NCBI RefSeq assembly: GCF_002999335.1
Contig: NW_020312701.1
Coordinates: 124,001 to 188,000 of the forward strand
Origin: Cyclospora cayetanensis
Lineage: Eukaryota; Apicomplexa; Conoidasida; Eucoccidiorida; Eimeriidae
Direction: 5' to 3'
Length of the DNA stretch: 64,000 nt
The notes below the pieces were generated by a model, which had not been told where the DNA came from, made no database searches, and saw only the letters and a list, made by a program, of their open reading frames with translations. Numbering within the stretch: the first letter of the stretch is position 1; every line of letters begins with the position of its first letter. The position numbers and the translations under genes were made by a program. Below, piece by piece: positions 1 to 12,400 of the stretch.

Positions 1-17
1 AGGAAGCTCTTCCTCAG

Positions 18-75
18 AAATGCATGCATGCATGCAGGCATAGACGCATGCATGCATGCATGGACGCATGCACGC
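18..75. repeat. GCAT tetranucleotide-rich microsatellite
   Basis: The words GCAT, GCATGCAT and GACGCATGCA recur in imperfect tandem over about 58 bases, just beyond the 3' end of the USP gene. Alternating purine-pyrimidine tracts of this kind occur repeatedly in the window, mostly in 3' flanks and introns. Confidence 0.7.
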
Positions 76-214
76 AGAAGTTACCCGTTAGTGCTGTGCA
101 TCAGCTGGTGCTGCTCCTTCAGCACCCTTGAACCTTTCCATTATACCGTTCGCAGCGGCGGCGCTTCAGTAGCTGGGCCTGCTGCTGCTGCTCTTGAATT
201 CGGGATAGAAGCCG

Positions 215-2073
215 TCACGTGTTGCTGCACTGCAGCACGGGGCAGTTTGCATGCGCCCTAGCGTAGCCAGCAACAGAACCAAAGAGCATCCTGGTAAGGT
301 GCCAGTGGCTGCGCGCGCCCAGGAGAATCGCATCTGCATGCAGCTCCCGAGACACCCGACACAGCAGATCTCCCACCGAAGTCTTGTTGGTGCTGCCTGC
401 GAACAGCATGCACACACAGGAGGGCGCATACACGCCGACGTTGGCACGCATGCGATGGTGCAGCACACCAAAAGAAAGAGGGAAACGCAGTTCTGCTGCC
501 AGCGAGGCACAGAGGGCCCCACACCAGCAACCCTCAGCGTGCAAGACTGTTTCACAACAGGCAGGCCAGATGCAGCGCGTGAATAGGTGAGGCTCACTGA
601 TGGGTACTGCAAGACAGTAAACATGCAAGCCTTTTAGGGCAGAACCCGCCAAACTCCGCATGCGCTGCTGCACCTGATGCTGCTGCTGGCGGTTGTACGC
701 GCCTGCTGCGGAGGTAGCCGAAAGGATCATTCCTGAATCGCATAGACACACGTAGCAGAAGGAACAAACGGTAAATCTGCGATGTATGGATGAATAAGGG
801 CATCAGCATCACGATAAAAGCATACACACACAAAGAGATGCACATACAGCGAGGTGCACATACACCTGAAGGCGCCAGATCTAACAACCCTTCCTAATCG
901 CAGTCCCAACGGTAGCAACCGCGCGGCGGAGTAGTCTAATCGAATCCCCGCAATAATACCTCATGTCTCCCTTACCTGGAACGCGAACATATTTAGGATC
1001 TCTGGCGAACTCCCAACAAGAAACCAGCACCGCAATATCGTTAGGACGCAACAAATGCCTTCGTGCCCACCGCAAAAGCCGCACATCTTTGTTGCTGCTT
1101 CGGCACTGCAGCCCGATAACGACAATCCGCTGCATGCAGCACCCATCTTTGTCGTTCATGCTGCTGCCGTTGCCTATGCAGGCAAGGTGCTCCTGCTGCT
1201 GCAGAAGATGATGCATCGTGCCAGCTGAATGAGATTCCGAGAGTTGCAGGTGTGGCTTGCGGGCTTCTGCATTAAAATCAACCTCACTCATCCCCGAGGC
1301 ATCCAAACAGTGCTGCAGCAAGCGATAAAATGCACATACACACATACACACACATACATAAAAGCACCTCCTTCCGCGGGTTGCTGCTACTCCACTTGCC
1401 GTTATGGCTGCCTCTGTTGCCACAGCCCCCTGCTCAACCCTAAATTTGAAAAGCTCCACAGTCCCCTGCTAGGAAATCGGCATGGCGCACAAGAAATGCC
1501 CTGTGTCGGCAGCACAGGGACGCCAATCCCCCTTGCCGCTACAGCAGGTACACTGGCAGTGTCGAAAGCAGCCCAAAAGCCTCGAATTCGACTCACCACC
1601 TTTTCCTCGGTGCCCGTTAGCACTCGAAGGAACTTCTCCTGGAGCAGCTGCGGATGCTCCGAAGTTATCCTCGCCAGGAGAGCCAACAACAGGGCGTCTA
1701 CCGTCGAGGTGTCACAGCAGCTGAAAAGCTGAGCGATGTACTGCTGCTCCTTCTGGTCGCACTGGAATCCCTTAGTCGCCAAGCAGCATTCCGCGCAGGT
1801 GCAATTCAGGGGAGCTGCAGCCACCGCTGCAGCTACCGTTACTGCTGGACACCCCTGTACGGGTAGCAACCTGCAGGCCATAGGACTTGCCAAAGGGTCT
1901 GTCACTTGGCCGCAGGGAGTGCGATCGGATCGAGAACACCAACCCCCCCCGTGGTTTCCAGTTGCAGCTGCTGGCGCTGTTGCATAACCGTCCAAGGAGG
2001 AAAAGCTGCTGCGGTGTGACGGCAGCACGGTGGCGGGAGACTGGACTATCTCTTGAGCGTCAGAACGAGCCAT
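215..2073 (-). CDS. Universal stress protein (USP)-domain protein, 4 exons
   Basis: Proposed exons on the minus strand are 2073-1597, 1312-889, 705-598 and 396-215 (stop at 215). Every junction has GT..AG and the phases agree, giving about 396 residues. The N-terminal ~160 residues are not recognised. The USP fold begins with a beta strand (RIVVIGLQC, near 1130) followed by an LLRWARRHLL helix. It ends with ADAILLGARSHWHL, then MLFGSVAGYA and NCPVLQC, the classic C-terminal USP signature. In ATP-binding USPs the loop reads G-2x-G-9x-G(S/T). Here the second Gly is Ser (GARS, nine residues, GS), so nucleotide binding may be altered. The start is uncertain: 2073 is the first ATG in an open frame that continues upstream to about 2559, so further 5' exons are possible. 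The gene diverges from the helicase at 3341. Confidence 0.72.
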
Positions 2074-3340
2074 TGGAGGAAGCAGCGAAGTGTGACAAAC
2101 TTCGAATCCGACGGGAAGCGAAAACAAGAGGAAAAGAAGACCCGTGTGGCTATCCACACGCTTGAGCACCTGCGCAGCAGCGGCCGTCAAATGACGCACC
2201 GGAGACAACAGATACGTGTTTTCAACAGTACAAAAACTCAGCCGCACCGATCTAGCGTTACTGTTTGGCCTTCCGTCACCCTGAAAACTCGAGAACAGGA
2301 GACTTCCAGAAGCAACCGGAGAGATGCTGCCAGGCGGCCGCTGCCTCTGCGGCTGCTCTGTACACGACTGTAGAAATGGAGCAAGGAAGCCCAGAACTCC
2401 TTCCCAGATAGATGCTTTTGATAAATGCTGCACGTGAGGCTGCTGCTGCTCATTTAGAGCAGCGATGTCCTTTGGCAAAGGGATGCTCACTGCAACACCG
2501 TAAGAAAGGGAGCGAGAGGAATCGTGGAGCCGCACGGACCTCCGCGGCTCCCTATTCACCCCGAATAGAGTACAAATCCGTCCTCTGAATGCATAATGGT
2601 ACGTATACTCGGATGGACTGCCTTTGATATGCCTTTCCCTGCCGCCACTTCTGCGGCTTCGCTGCCATCACTCTGCAGTGTAGTAGGGGCTGGGAGAGGG
2701 TGCAGCAGCAGCAGCAGCACTGTTTGAATGAAAGGGAAGGAGGGCACAGACAGCTGCTACCATTGCTACTGCACAGCGACCTTCGATGGATTAATGCCGC
2801 GATAAGCCACATCATTAACACTGTTTGTGCGGTTGCATTTAAGCTGGATGGAGACTTGTGCATCATGATTAACCCTCTCTGTGTGCGTCCAGCAAGGTGT
2901 TGCTGGGGCATCCTGGTACAGCTGCCCATTATCTCGAGAACATTGCACGGAGCTAGATTCGAAATGTCTGCCTTGTGCGCGGTGCCAACAGAGGTGTAGC
3001 AACAGAATGCGGATTGGTAGGCGCCCTTGGAACGCATGCAAGTATACAGTGCTGGCCTTCTACCCTTGCAGCCATTGAGTAGCTATTCAGAGTATCGGCG
3101 AAAGCGGCAGCAGCAACAGCGGGAAGAAGGCCATGGAGTCCAACTGCCCTGCAGAAGTACCAGTTGGCGTTGCTGCAACAGCAAGAAGGCGCTTGGCTTG
3201 ATTCTCGCAACGGTTTACCAACAACAGCTCTACATGCTGCTGTAGGTGCAATATCATGTGTGCCGGCTGCACTGTAGCAGCAGTGGCTGCTTATCCGCGT
3301 GCTGCTGCTTTCTGCAATTGCCGCGGCAAACAGCAACATC

Positions 3341-6300
3341 ATGCATCCTCATCAACATCGTGTGCAGCGGTTTCGACCGTTGCTGACAGCCGCAACGCTA
3401 CTGCTGCTGCTATTTTCTTTCACAGCAGAAGCGGCTCGCTGTGGCGAGAAGCATCAAGCCTTTCTTTCTCCCGTTGCTGCAGGCACTGCGGTGGGCCTGC
3501 GTATGGAGCAGCAGCACAGCAAAAGGAAACATCCCCCGCCGGAGCAAGTAAGACGGCAGCAGTTGTTGTCATGGCAGCAAGAGCAACAGCAACAGCTGCG
3601 GAGGCAACAGAAGCTGTTGAAAGGAGCAAGCAGCAGCAGCAGCAACAGCAGGTCTCTTGAGACTCAAGTGCTGCAGCTGTTGGAGAGTACAGGCACCAAA
3701 CGCTCCCACCGTCGGAAGCACCACCAAGTGCAGCAACATCTAAGAGATGGACAATCGCCAAACAAAGTTCAACAGCAGCAACAGCCCTCTGCTAGCAAGC
3801 GAAGCATTAACAACAAGGGTAGCACAAGCACGAAGACCAGAGCCGTAGCAGAAGCGGATGGTGCTGCAGCTGCAGCTGCTTCTGCTGCAGCTGCTGCTGC
3901 TGCAGCTGCTGCTTCTGCTGCTGCAGCTGCTGCTTCTGCTGCTGAGCTTCCTATTCTTGTTCCTGGTATTAGAGCGATTTTCCAACAGCAGCAGCAACAA
4001 AATCCTGAGCACCAGGGGCAGCAGCAAGCGGTCCGTGTCGATGGTCTCGTCGACTTGAATACGCTGCCGCATATTCCAGCCGAGGCGCTAGGTGTTCACC
4101 AAGCTCCTCCGCAGCAGCAGCTGCTGCCGCAGGGAACAGCCGCAGACGCCGCCGCGGCTGCTACTACTGCTGCATCTTCACACGTTCCTGGCAGCGGCAG
4201 CAATAGCAGCAGCACTCATGGGAACTCCCTGAACTTGCTTCATCCTCTGTTGCGGCGATCCGTGCAGCTCGGAGGCATCCAGTCGTTGACTCCACTGCAG
4301 CAGGAGGCCCTTCGGTGGCATTCAGAGAGGCAGCAAAAGCAGATGACTGGCGGGAGCAACTGCAGCGAAAGAAGCGGAGGCGTGCTGCTTTTGCCCGGTC
4401 CAACAGGCAGCGGCAAGACGTTGGCGTATCTCCTCCCCATCCTGCAGCACCTGCTAGAGCAGGCAGAGCAGCAGCAGCTGCAGCTGCAGCAGCAGCAGCT
4501 GGTGCGGCAGCAAGATGCTCAACAGCATGTCTGCTCGGAAATATCACAAGCCAAGGGTGGAATCAGAGCGCTGGTCCTCGCGCCAAGCAGAGAGGCCGCT
4601 GCCCAGGTGTACAGACTCTGCAACTCCCTGAGCATGCAGCTGCAGCAGCAGCAGCGGCAGCGGCACCTGCTGGATCGCTGCCGCCTCCCTGCAGCAGCGC
4701 CAGCAGCAGCAGCTGCAGCAGCAGCCTCCGCCGATGCTTGCCGCTGCGCTGCTGCAGTAAGGCCTGCACTGCTGGTGGGGGGAGCCAACCCGCGTCTGCT
4801 GCTGGAGCGGCTGCGGCAGCAGAAGGCCAACTTGTTGTGTGCAACTCCTGGGCGTCTGCTGCAGCTCTTGCGGCTCAAAGCGGCGAAACAGCAGCACCAG
4901 GAGAAACGGCCGAAGAGTCTGGGTGCCTTGCAGCTGCACCGGCTCGCGTTTGCAGTAATCGACGAGGCAGATGCTTTCAGCAGCAGCAGCAGCGTCGGCG
5001 GATCTCATAAGAGCACTGGCCCAAGCATCAACGGAAGCAGAGGCAGTAATGGCAGTAGTAGCAGCAAAGGCAGTAATGGCAGTAGCAGCAGCAAAGGCAG
5101 TAATGGCAGTAGTAGCAGCAACGGCAGTAATGGCAGTAGTAGCAGTCCTAGTGGCAGCCAGAGCGGCAAGAAGGGAGACCGCTTTCTGGAGTTGATTGAA
5201 TTGCTGCAGCGTTGCTTGAGCACGGCGGAAGGGGGAAAGGGTTCCCCGCAGCTAATGCTTGCGTCTGCTACCCTTGGTGCAGCGCCTCAAGCCATTTTGA
5301 AGGGTCTTGGGCGGTCTGCTGCTGTCTTAGCGGCTCCTGTTTCTGTTCCTGCCTCGTTGGCGACAAATGCTCTGCCCTCGAACCTGCTGCACCTCGCGCT
5401 GTACGTACACCAGGCCAACAAGGTAGCGCTGCTGCTACGGCTGCTGCAAGCGGAACCCCTCAACAAGAGATGCATCATCTTCTGCAGATCTCCGGTAAGA
5501 GGGCCCCTCAAGTCTGAAAAGGAAGCAAGCGTTGCGCGCCAAACTGCTGAGCTCACGTGCAGCAGCTGATGCTGCTGCTGCTTCCCTGTCTAGCCAGCGA
5601 ATAGAGGGCATGGCATGCACACATCCATGGATGCAGCTCGTGTTTGGCTACCAATGTGATGTTCTTGCTCCTTGCTCAGAAGGCTGCAGTGTTCCTGCAC
5701 AGGGCCTTGTCTGTTCGACTGCGTGCAAAGTGTATTCTTCTTGAGGGAGATGCCGACGGGACGACTCGCCGTGCTGCTGTTGCCGCCATGCAAGAGGTTG
5801 CGCCTGTCTCCGGCGCGGCTTCACGCGGAACTGCTGCTGTGCTTGTCGCCTCGGAGACAGCAGCAAGGGGGCTGGATTTCCCGCTTCTCACGCACGTGAT
5901 CAACTTCGACCTGCCAAACGGTAGGGTGTCTTGACACTGCGGGTGTCGCTGCAATCAATTCCTGGTGCTCTTTGGCCAGGGATTGTCCCATGTTCGCAGT
6001 AATCCCGTTTTGCGCTTTCTAGCCTCGGATGTACAATTAGATTACGGGGGAGGGAGAGAAGGGGGGGAGGAAACAGAGTTTTTCCCTCTCCTCACACTGC
6101 AAACACCGTGTCTGTAAGTGGGCATGAGAGTCGGGGGTATGGCGGCTGTGCTCTTCTTATGGCCCCCTTCCGCTGATGCAGTGCGTGTGCAGCTTTCTTT
6201 AGCCCTTGAAATGCTGGTGCGCCTCGGAAGGATCTAAACGCCTCTCTGCCACGTGGCTTTTGTTCTTTTGCATGTGCAGACGCCGTGTCGCTAGCCCACC

Positions 6301-6497
6301 GCAGTGGTCGTGTCGGCCGGGCAGGCAACCCAGGGTGCGTGGTGTCACTCCTCGCATCGTCGGCAGAGAGAGGGAAGCTGCTGCTGCAGTATCAGAGGCT
6401 GCAGCAGGAACAGCTGCTGCCTCAGCAGCAGTCCGTCCACGAGTGTGTGCTTCATGAGGGGCGGATCTGGCGCATTGCACCAGATTCTCTCCGTTGA
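3341..6497 (+). CDS. DEAD-box RNA helicase with signal-peptide-like N-terminus
   Basis: Exons 3341-5494, 5680-5920 and 6280-6497 splice in phase to about 870 residues. ATP-dependent RNA helicase core: Q-motif-like [13 protein letters not shown]; motif I GPTGSGKT (residues 353-360); Ia [10 protein letters not shown]; Ib ATPGR; motif II DEAD (541-544); motif III SAT (642-644); [32 protein letters not shown] (805-812). All catalytic motifs are present. The N-terminus ([11 protein letters not shown] then a Leu-rich stretch ending in TAEAARC) looks like a secretory signal. It is followed by ~200 basic Gln/Ser/Ala-rich residues, compatible with bipartite apicoplast targeting in apicomplexans (inference). 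Directly after DEAD lies a Ser/Gly/Asn tandem insert. Poly-Q and poly-A runs interrupt the linkers. The ATG at 3341 was chosen because the open frame upstream has only a GTG. Confidence 0.88.
5038..5152 (+). repeat. 27-nt tandem repeat encoding (SNGSSSSKG)n inside the helicase
   Basis: About four near-identical 27-base units (GGCAGTAATGGCAGTAG plus AGCAGCAAA) encode [13 protein letters not shown] nonapeptides. The insert sits immediately after motif II (DEAD), where most family members have a short loop. Unit boundaries shift slightly because the array is made of AGC/GGC/AAT triplets. Confidence 0.85.
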
Positions 6498-8025
6498 TGC
6501 GGCTGATGCGCTCGCGAAGAATATTTTGTCTGCGTCCTTCTGGCAGCACGCACGCCTCATCGGAGACTACTGTACAATACTAGCGCATATAGGGTGAAGG
6601 AGCCGCCGGGGTTTCTACCCAGGAGGGGGTTGGCTGCCAGGAGCTGCATGCTGCAAGCGTAGGGGGGAAATCTACGTTTTGTTTTACACTTGCACAACAA
6701 ACAAAGGGTGCGCTCAAGGGCGGGGAGGGAGTGTACCTCCTCACCCTCTTGCTTGGGGGCTGTTAACTACAGGCGCCTCCACATGGGGGATTGCCGGATC
6801 TAGAGCTACTCCTGACCAATTCGTTTTCTTCCTAAAAAAGATGTTCGGTTTGCGTGTGCGAAAAGCGTTGCCGGGAGCACCCTGCCGCCGCTTTAGCCTT
6901 ATTTCTAGCTGCATCACCAATACGGCCTGCAGTTGTTGCCGCTTGCATCCAGCCAGCCAGACACCACAAAACGTTGCAGCTACCGGGCAGTCGTATGCTG
7001 CCACCAATGCTACCTTCTAAATGCTGGCGGACGCTCCCTGCAACGCAGTCTTGTGCTTTTTTTCCAAGATGAGTCGGGCCTCTAGCCTTGCTGCAACACA
7101 GAAAAAAAACGAGCAGAATCCGCAATGCGTTGAGAGATCTCACACCCCTCTCCTCCCTGCTTTCCTCCCTTCAATCGCTGCTTCCCTGAAAGCCTCAGCG
7201 CCTACGGTTGTGTGAGACTGTTCCTGCGCTCTCACAGCATTGAGTAGCGTGTGGCTTCTGGCTGTCACGCAGCACCTAAGGCTACAGAGAATTTCCCTAG
7301 GAGCTTCTCTGCAGCGTTTTTTAAAATGAATTCTGCCTTCCTGTACACTACACCCCCCTACGCAGGTCTCTCCCGTGGTTGTGTCCTAGCCTCCTGGTGG
7401 CTCTGCGAGCTGTCTTTGTTTACGAACCTCGACGCATTTCTCCATGAGCGGCTCTCCGCTTTAGCGCCTGCACAGCCCAACGCCGCAGCAACTGCCGCTG
7501 CGCCAGCTGCAAGACACTTGGCACTGCACTGACGGCACCTAAAGGAGTGACAGCTGCAGGAGGCGACCCTTTCACCGCTAAGCAATGCAACGCCGTGGCA
7601 AAACGGCAGCGCGGGGGAAGGGAGGGGGGCGACGAAGGCAGCTAGCCGAAACAGGAAGACGCGCAGTGCACAGTGCAATGAAGAGCGGCACCTGAATTAT
7701 GCGTGTGTGCCCCTCAGCTTTTGCTGCAGCAACCGCCCCCTTCGCCATGCCGTATAGACAGCTATCACTGCGTTCCGGAAATAATGCCTTTGAAGAGGAC
7801 ACGAGCAGCAGCAGCAGCACAAGCGGCAGGAGAGCAGCACAATCGAGCACACCCAGCGAACCGTCTACGTGCAGCAGCAGCACCTGTGCGTGTCGGCGAT
7901 CCACAAAAGCAGTCAAAAGGAGCATCCAGAGTTGCAAAAAGCAGCATCGCCGTGAGGCAGACGCAAGCATGTATCAAGTCTAGAGACTACCAACAAAAGA
8001 CCTGCACCAGCAGTGCCACAGATAC
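6498..8025. other. Intergenic stretch between convergent genes; no supported gene
   Basis: This lies between the helicase stop and the last resolved exon of the acidic-protein gene on the opposite strand. Short open frames occur on both strands but none shows homology or a convincing start. The 3' terminal exon or exons of the minus-strand gene probably lie at about 7578-7940, where an AG acceptor (near 7889) leads into a Leu-rich open frame that I could not verify. Confidence 0.4.
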
Positions 8026-9448
8026 CCTAAGTTTGTGGTAGAGGTGTCCAAAAAGAATGTCGTGTGGCTGCATGCGCCGAATCTGTTCCGCTTGCTGCCG
8101 TGCAACCTGAAGCCCCTTCCTCGTTGCAGCTTTCAGTGCTTTCGGATCGACGATTTGTGGGGGGGAGTTTGCTGGTGAGGTGCAGGCGGGTGCTGCAGGT
8201 GCTTCCGAGGGCGCTGCTGTTGCTCCTTCTGCGCCGGCTTCCGCCTTTGTAGGACTTGTCGCTGCTTGTGCTTCTTCCTTCACCGACATTTTGCATGCGT
8301 CTCCTCCTGCTGCTGCTGCTGCTGCGTTCGTTCTGGCCCCTGCAGGATCCTCTGACGCGCCTGCCGTCGGAGAGGGTTCTACGTTCTGCTGCTTGTCTTC
8401 TTCCCTCTGCTGCTCCAGCGGCGGACAGGGCATATCTCTGGCGTGCTGCTGATTATCCTGCTGTCTTTGTTCCTCCGTACATTGCTGCTGCTGTGACTCT
8501 TCCTGCTGCAGCAACAGCTCCGGGATCGGCAGTAGCTTGCAAGAGGGCAGGGGGTGGAAGGGCAGCAACTGTTTCGCCTTCTCCCTCATGCGCAGCAAGC
8601 GACGCTGCAGAGCCGCCTGGATCTCAGCCGGCTGCTCCTGCAACTGCGCTGCAGCACGAGCACAAAAGAGACCAGGGGTCACACACAGAGGAAGGCACAG
8701 CGCTATTACTGCAGGGCAGCAGGCGCAACAAGGAGGATGTACCGACACGAGTGGACGCTAGACGGGTGAACTTCGCAAGAAGGCAAAAAAGAAATTGGGG
8801 AGAGAACACTGGTTGCAGCAAAATAGCATAAACCGGGCCCAACACCACAGCAAAAGGGTGCAGCACATAGAGAGGGGCGACAGTGTGCGTGGCGTCGAGG
8901 TCAAGAGGAGGCACAGCAAGGAACTCCTCACCCTCTGCCTCCTGAAGGCTGCTTTGCTTCTTCTTGACAGCGAACAGCACTGCTTCTGCTGGCTCCTCGT
9001 ATCGGAGGGGCTTGTTAGCCAGGCCATGTGCATACAGCAGCTTGGCAGTGCAGCCCGCTGCTTCGGCTACTGCTGCTGATGCGGCTGCTGATCCTTGCTC
9101 CTCTTCGCTGCCGGATGCATCTCCTGACGCTGCTCCGGCTTCTGTAGCCTCAAAGTCACTGTCTTCATCCGACGGAACGTCCGCCCCTCCTCCAAACAAA
9201 CCCCACTCCGCTTCTCCTGCCTCGGCGTGTCTTGCTTCCGTGGCTTCTGCGGCAGGGGTGTGTGCGTCTGCGTGTCCTTCCACGGATCCCGATGCAGCCG
9301 GTAAGTCTAAATCTGTTGCCTTCGAGGTGCTGGCTGCACTGTCAGCTGTATCTTTAGCCCCATCGGCGGTAGGGGAAGGCAATGCCCCCTCTTGCCGCAG
9401 CTCTTCAGAGCCTACAGCAAGGCCAACCGCTCCGTCCGCTGCTTCCAT
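8026..9448 (-). CDS. Acidic, Ala/Glu-rich low-complexity protein (3' end unresolved)
   Basis: Two exons are resolved on the minus strand: 9448-8932 (ATG at 9448, donor GTGAGG) and 8648-8026, in matching phase, giving about 380 residues before the next donor. I do not recognise a domain. The first exon encodes an acidic Ala/Ser/Glu/Asp-rich segment (for example SDEDSDFEATEAG) followed by YAHGLANKPLRYEEPAEAVL. The second starts with a predicted coiled coil (AQLQEQPAEIQAALQRRLL, MREKAKQ). It then runs through Gln/Ala/Pro-rich spacer and ends in a conserved-looking basic stretch (DPKALKAATRKGLQVARQQ, RRMQPHDILFGHLYHKLR). The last segment is the best candidate for a folded region. The terminal exon or exons lie further downstream on the minus strand and are not placed, so this entry is partial. 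Confidence 0.55.
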
Positions 9449-12400
9449 TTGCCGAGCTTTAAACAGGGAACCTTAGTTTGAGGCCTTGAAACAAGAGGAG
9501 GGTAGTCTGTTCTTGTCGTCCGTTACGGGGGGTGGGAGGTAGGGGGCTTCGGGTCAGTGTTAGAGAAATGGGGCTTAAGATAACGATCTTGCGGCCTCCT
9601 ATTCATTCAGGAAGTTTAAATATCTCGGAAAATTATCATGTTTATGGCTGGGCTGCAAGTGCGAGGGTTGGGTACACTGTGTAGTACCATGAGTTGGTGT
9701 GTGCGGGCCCCTCACACACAGGGGGGCCCTCCAAGTGCCCTGGTCAGTGGGTTCAAACTGCACTCTGTGATATTGCTTAGCTGTAGTTACTCATTCAATT
9801 TCCCCCCTCCATAAGTGTGCTTGGTCTATACTTCGTTTTTTCTGTGTCGTCCATAGAGAGTCCTCGTCTTTGTGCCAAAATCCTTTTCGGCATTGGACTC
9901 CGGCCTTGTCTGGCTTTTTAAATGCTTTCCAATCGCACTTCATTGTGTGTCTGCTTGTGTGCGTGCCTGCTCGCCCACCTACCTCTCTTACTTGCCCTTC
10001 ACTACCATGAGAGTGCCTCTATGCGCGGCCTTCCTCTCGTTAGCAAGCCACTGCAGTGGGACACCCTCCACTACCTAGGAAGCTACACTACTAGCGGTTC
10101 TATTGGTCAAATACTTTATTGATTATTTACTGGTTGCAAATACCCAAATTGCATATAGGGTGCAACAACGCTCACCTGCACCGCGCTAACACCTACTAAA
10201 TCGGGGAAACTTTGGGTTGTATGCAATGAAAGGGTCAGACTCTTTGCAAGACCGTACAAAGTCTTTGCATCAGTGCTACGTAGGTGTAGAATGTCAGGGG
10301 CTGGACACAATTCCAGGGGTTCCCCTAGACCAACTATGTTTAAGTGAAAGTCAGTAAGTAATTGATTACTTTGCTTGTCTGTTTTAATATCATTTTTTTC
10401 AAGCTTAGCATTACCTCAATACTATCAAAGTCAAACTGTGTGCACGTGTGCTGAATGCTACATCAAATAAGCCGTGAATTTCTGTGAATGCTTAGAGGGT
10501 ACACCTACCTACACCCTAGCTGTCCCTCTCCGCGCTTGTATGGACTCTGACGAAAGCGGGCAGAAAAGGGTGGGGGCTCTCTCTAGAAACACTCAGGAAC
10601 TTTCTATTACGTTTGTATTGAGTCCGGAGTTAAGTCCTCCCCAAGGAGATTTTTGCCGGGGCGGTTCGTGAAGCCTAACACTACCGTATCTCGGAAAACT
10701 TCTGAGAGGAGCCTAACACACTCTTGCTGCTTTCCCCGTGATTGCCCGTGGATTCATATCTCTAAAATCTTTTTTTCTTGTTACCTCTGTCCAGTTTGGT
10801 GTCGGCGGCATCCCATCTAACGCATAGTCGCTTCTTCTTTTGTGGGGCACCGCTAGCAGGCTGGGCCTGCACTAACAGCCGAAGAAAAAGCAGAAGCAAC
10901 TGCAATTCATGGGTCTAGCTGCAGCTATTTGGCAGCCAGCTGAAGCTTTATTAGGCCTAGCGTGCTTCTACCACCTATTCAGTACAGTGCCTCTCCACAT
11001 GCAGAAGGCGCCGAGATCTTACGTCGTTGCACCAATCACTCACCATGCTGTTGCTGTGAAATCGGTGAGAGAAGGCACTTTTGCAACAAACGCGTTGGGC
11101 ACTGCGGAATGATAAGAATCAGTAAACTGCCGCAAGTCATTGGAACCTCAGTGTCAACGGGCTGGAAAATGTTGTTAAACTGGGGACCATGCACGAAGCG
11201 TCTCGGAAAGACAACGGCAAAGGCATGGTTGAACCTAGCAAGGTAGAGGAACAAGTAGAGCGTTTGCTGCATTTTGACATTGTTAACATGGAATAGGCGC
11301 CCTGACACTTCAACTTTTCTAAGGCCGGCCAAGCTGTTGATCATGAGCCTGTATGCAGGGAGTGCTAATGTTAACCTGCTGAGTCACCAGCTCTCATAGC
11401 TTCCCTAACTTGCCGCTGGCTGCACCATGGCTGCCTTTTTGCTAGCTATGGCCGTCTGCTCTCAGAACACATCTAGTGACCCAATACAAACGAGGACCTT
11501 ACCCGTAACACCAGTTATATGTAATTAACCTGTTAATAAGTATTGCTTATAATGGTTCGCCTGATCGTTTAGGGCTCCTGCATGGGGCTGTGTTTAGATG
11601 CGCCTTTGTTAATAAGATGCAAGCAGTTGGACCCCTGCTGCCCTTCGTTTCAATTATGCCGGAACCCTCTGCCGTAAGCATGATGAAAGGAGGAGCTTTT
11701 TTGAAGCGCAGAAAACTGCATACTTAAGTTCTGAAAGAGTGTTGGGCTCGAAGATCCCCTTGGCACCTACTTAAGGAGCGCTACTACGAGGTCTAGAGAC
11801 AGCTACTCTGAGACGGATACAAGTCGATTTTCTGTCGAGCAGCCCTTGTAATTCAGGCTTTGTAGCATTTTAGAGACAGCTGGGAAGTGTTTTGCGAGCA
11901 AACAAGAGAGTAAGGGGGCAGGCTGTCTGACACTGGCACGGAGAAGCACCATGTCTTCGCGGAATGAAATGAGTTTCCGAACAAAACGAGTTGTATAACT
12001 TTAAACTAGTACGATTTGATGCTATCCGGATTGTGCAGACGGTTAGGGGGCCTGTACATCAAAAGTACGCATTACGCAGCGCATTAGGCAGCCTCCAAGG
12101 CCACTGCCCTATGATGGGCTACACATATATCTGGTGTCATATCTTATTTGTAAGGCTTCAAGTCTCTGTTGATAAGTCTGTCAAGTCCTTCTGTAAGGTG
12201 TCAAGATGGCCTGGAGATCTACCCGTCCCCGTTGGAGGAACAATTTATTGCCACTGCAAGGTTGCTGTGTTGCTTGAGGCCGTCAATATTGCCAGCTGTT
12301 GCGATTCACACTTTACATCAAGTGCAGCAACACAAATTTGAGTTGGTGCTCAGAATAAGCATCTCTGTCAGCTAAATTATCTGCACTGGAGTACGAAAGG

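Noticed and set aside
3740..4072. Antisense and alternative-frame frames over the helicase and PKS CAG runs
   Set aside because: Poly-Leu, poly-Ser or poly-Cys translations of triplet repeats; the helicase and PKS frames carry real motifs.
11036..11344. 102-codon minus-strand frame with ATG at 11344
   Set aside because: No recognisable domain or splice partner; length is expected by chance in this region.
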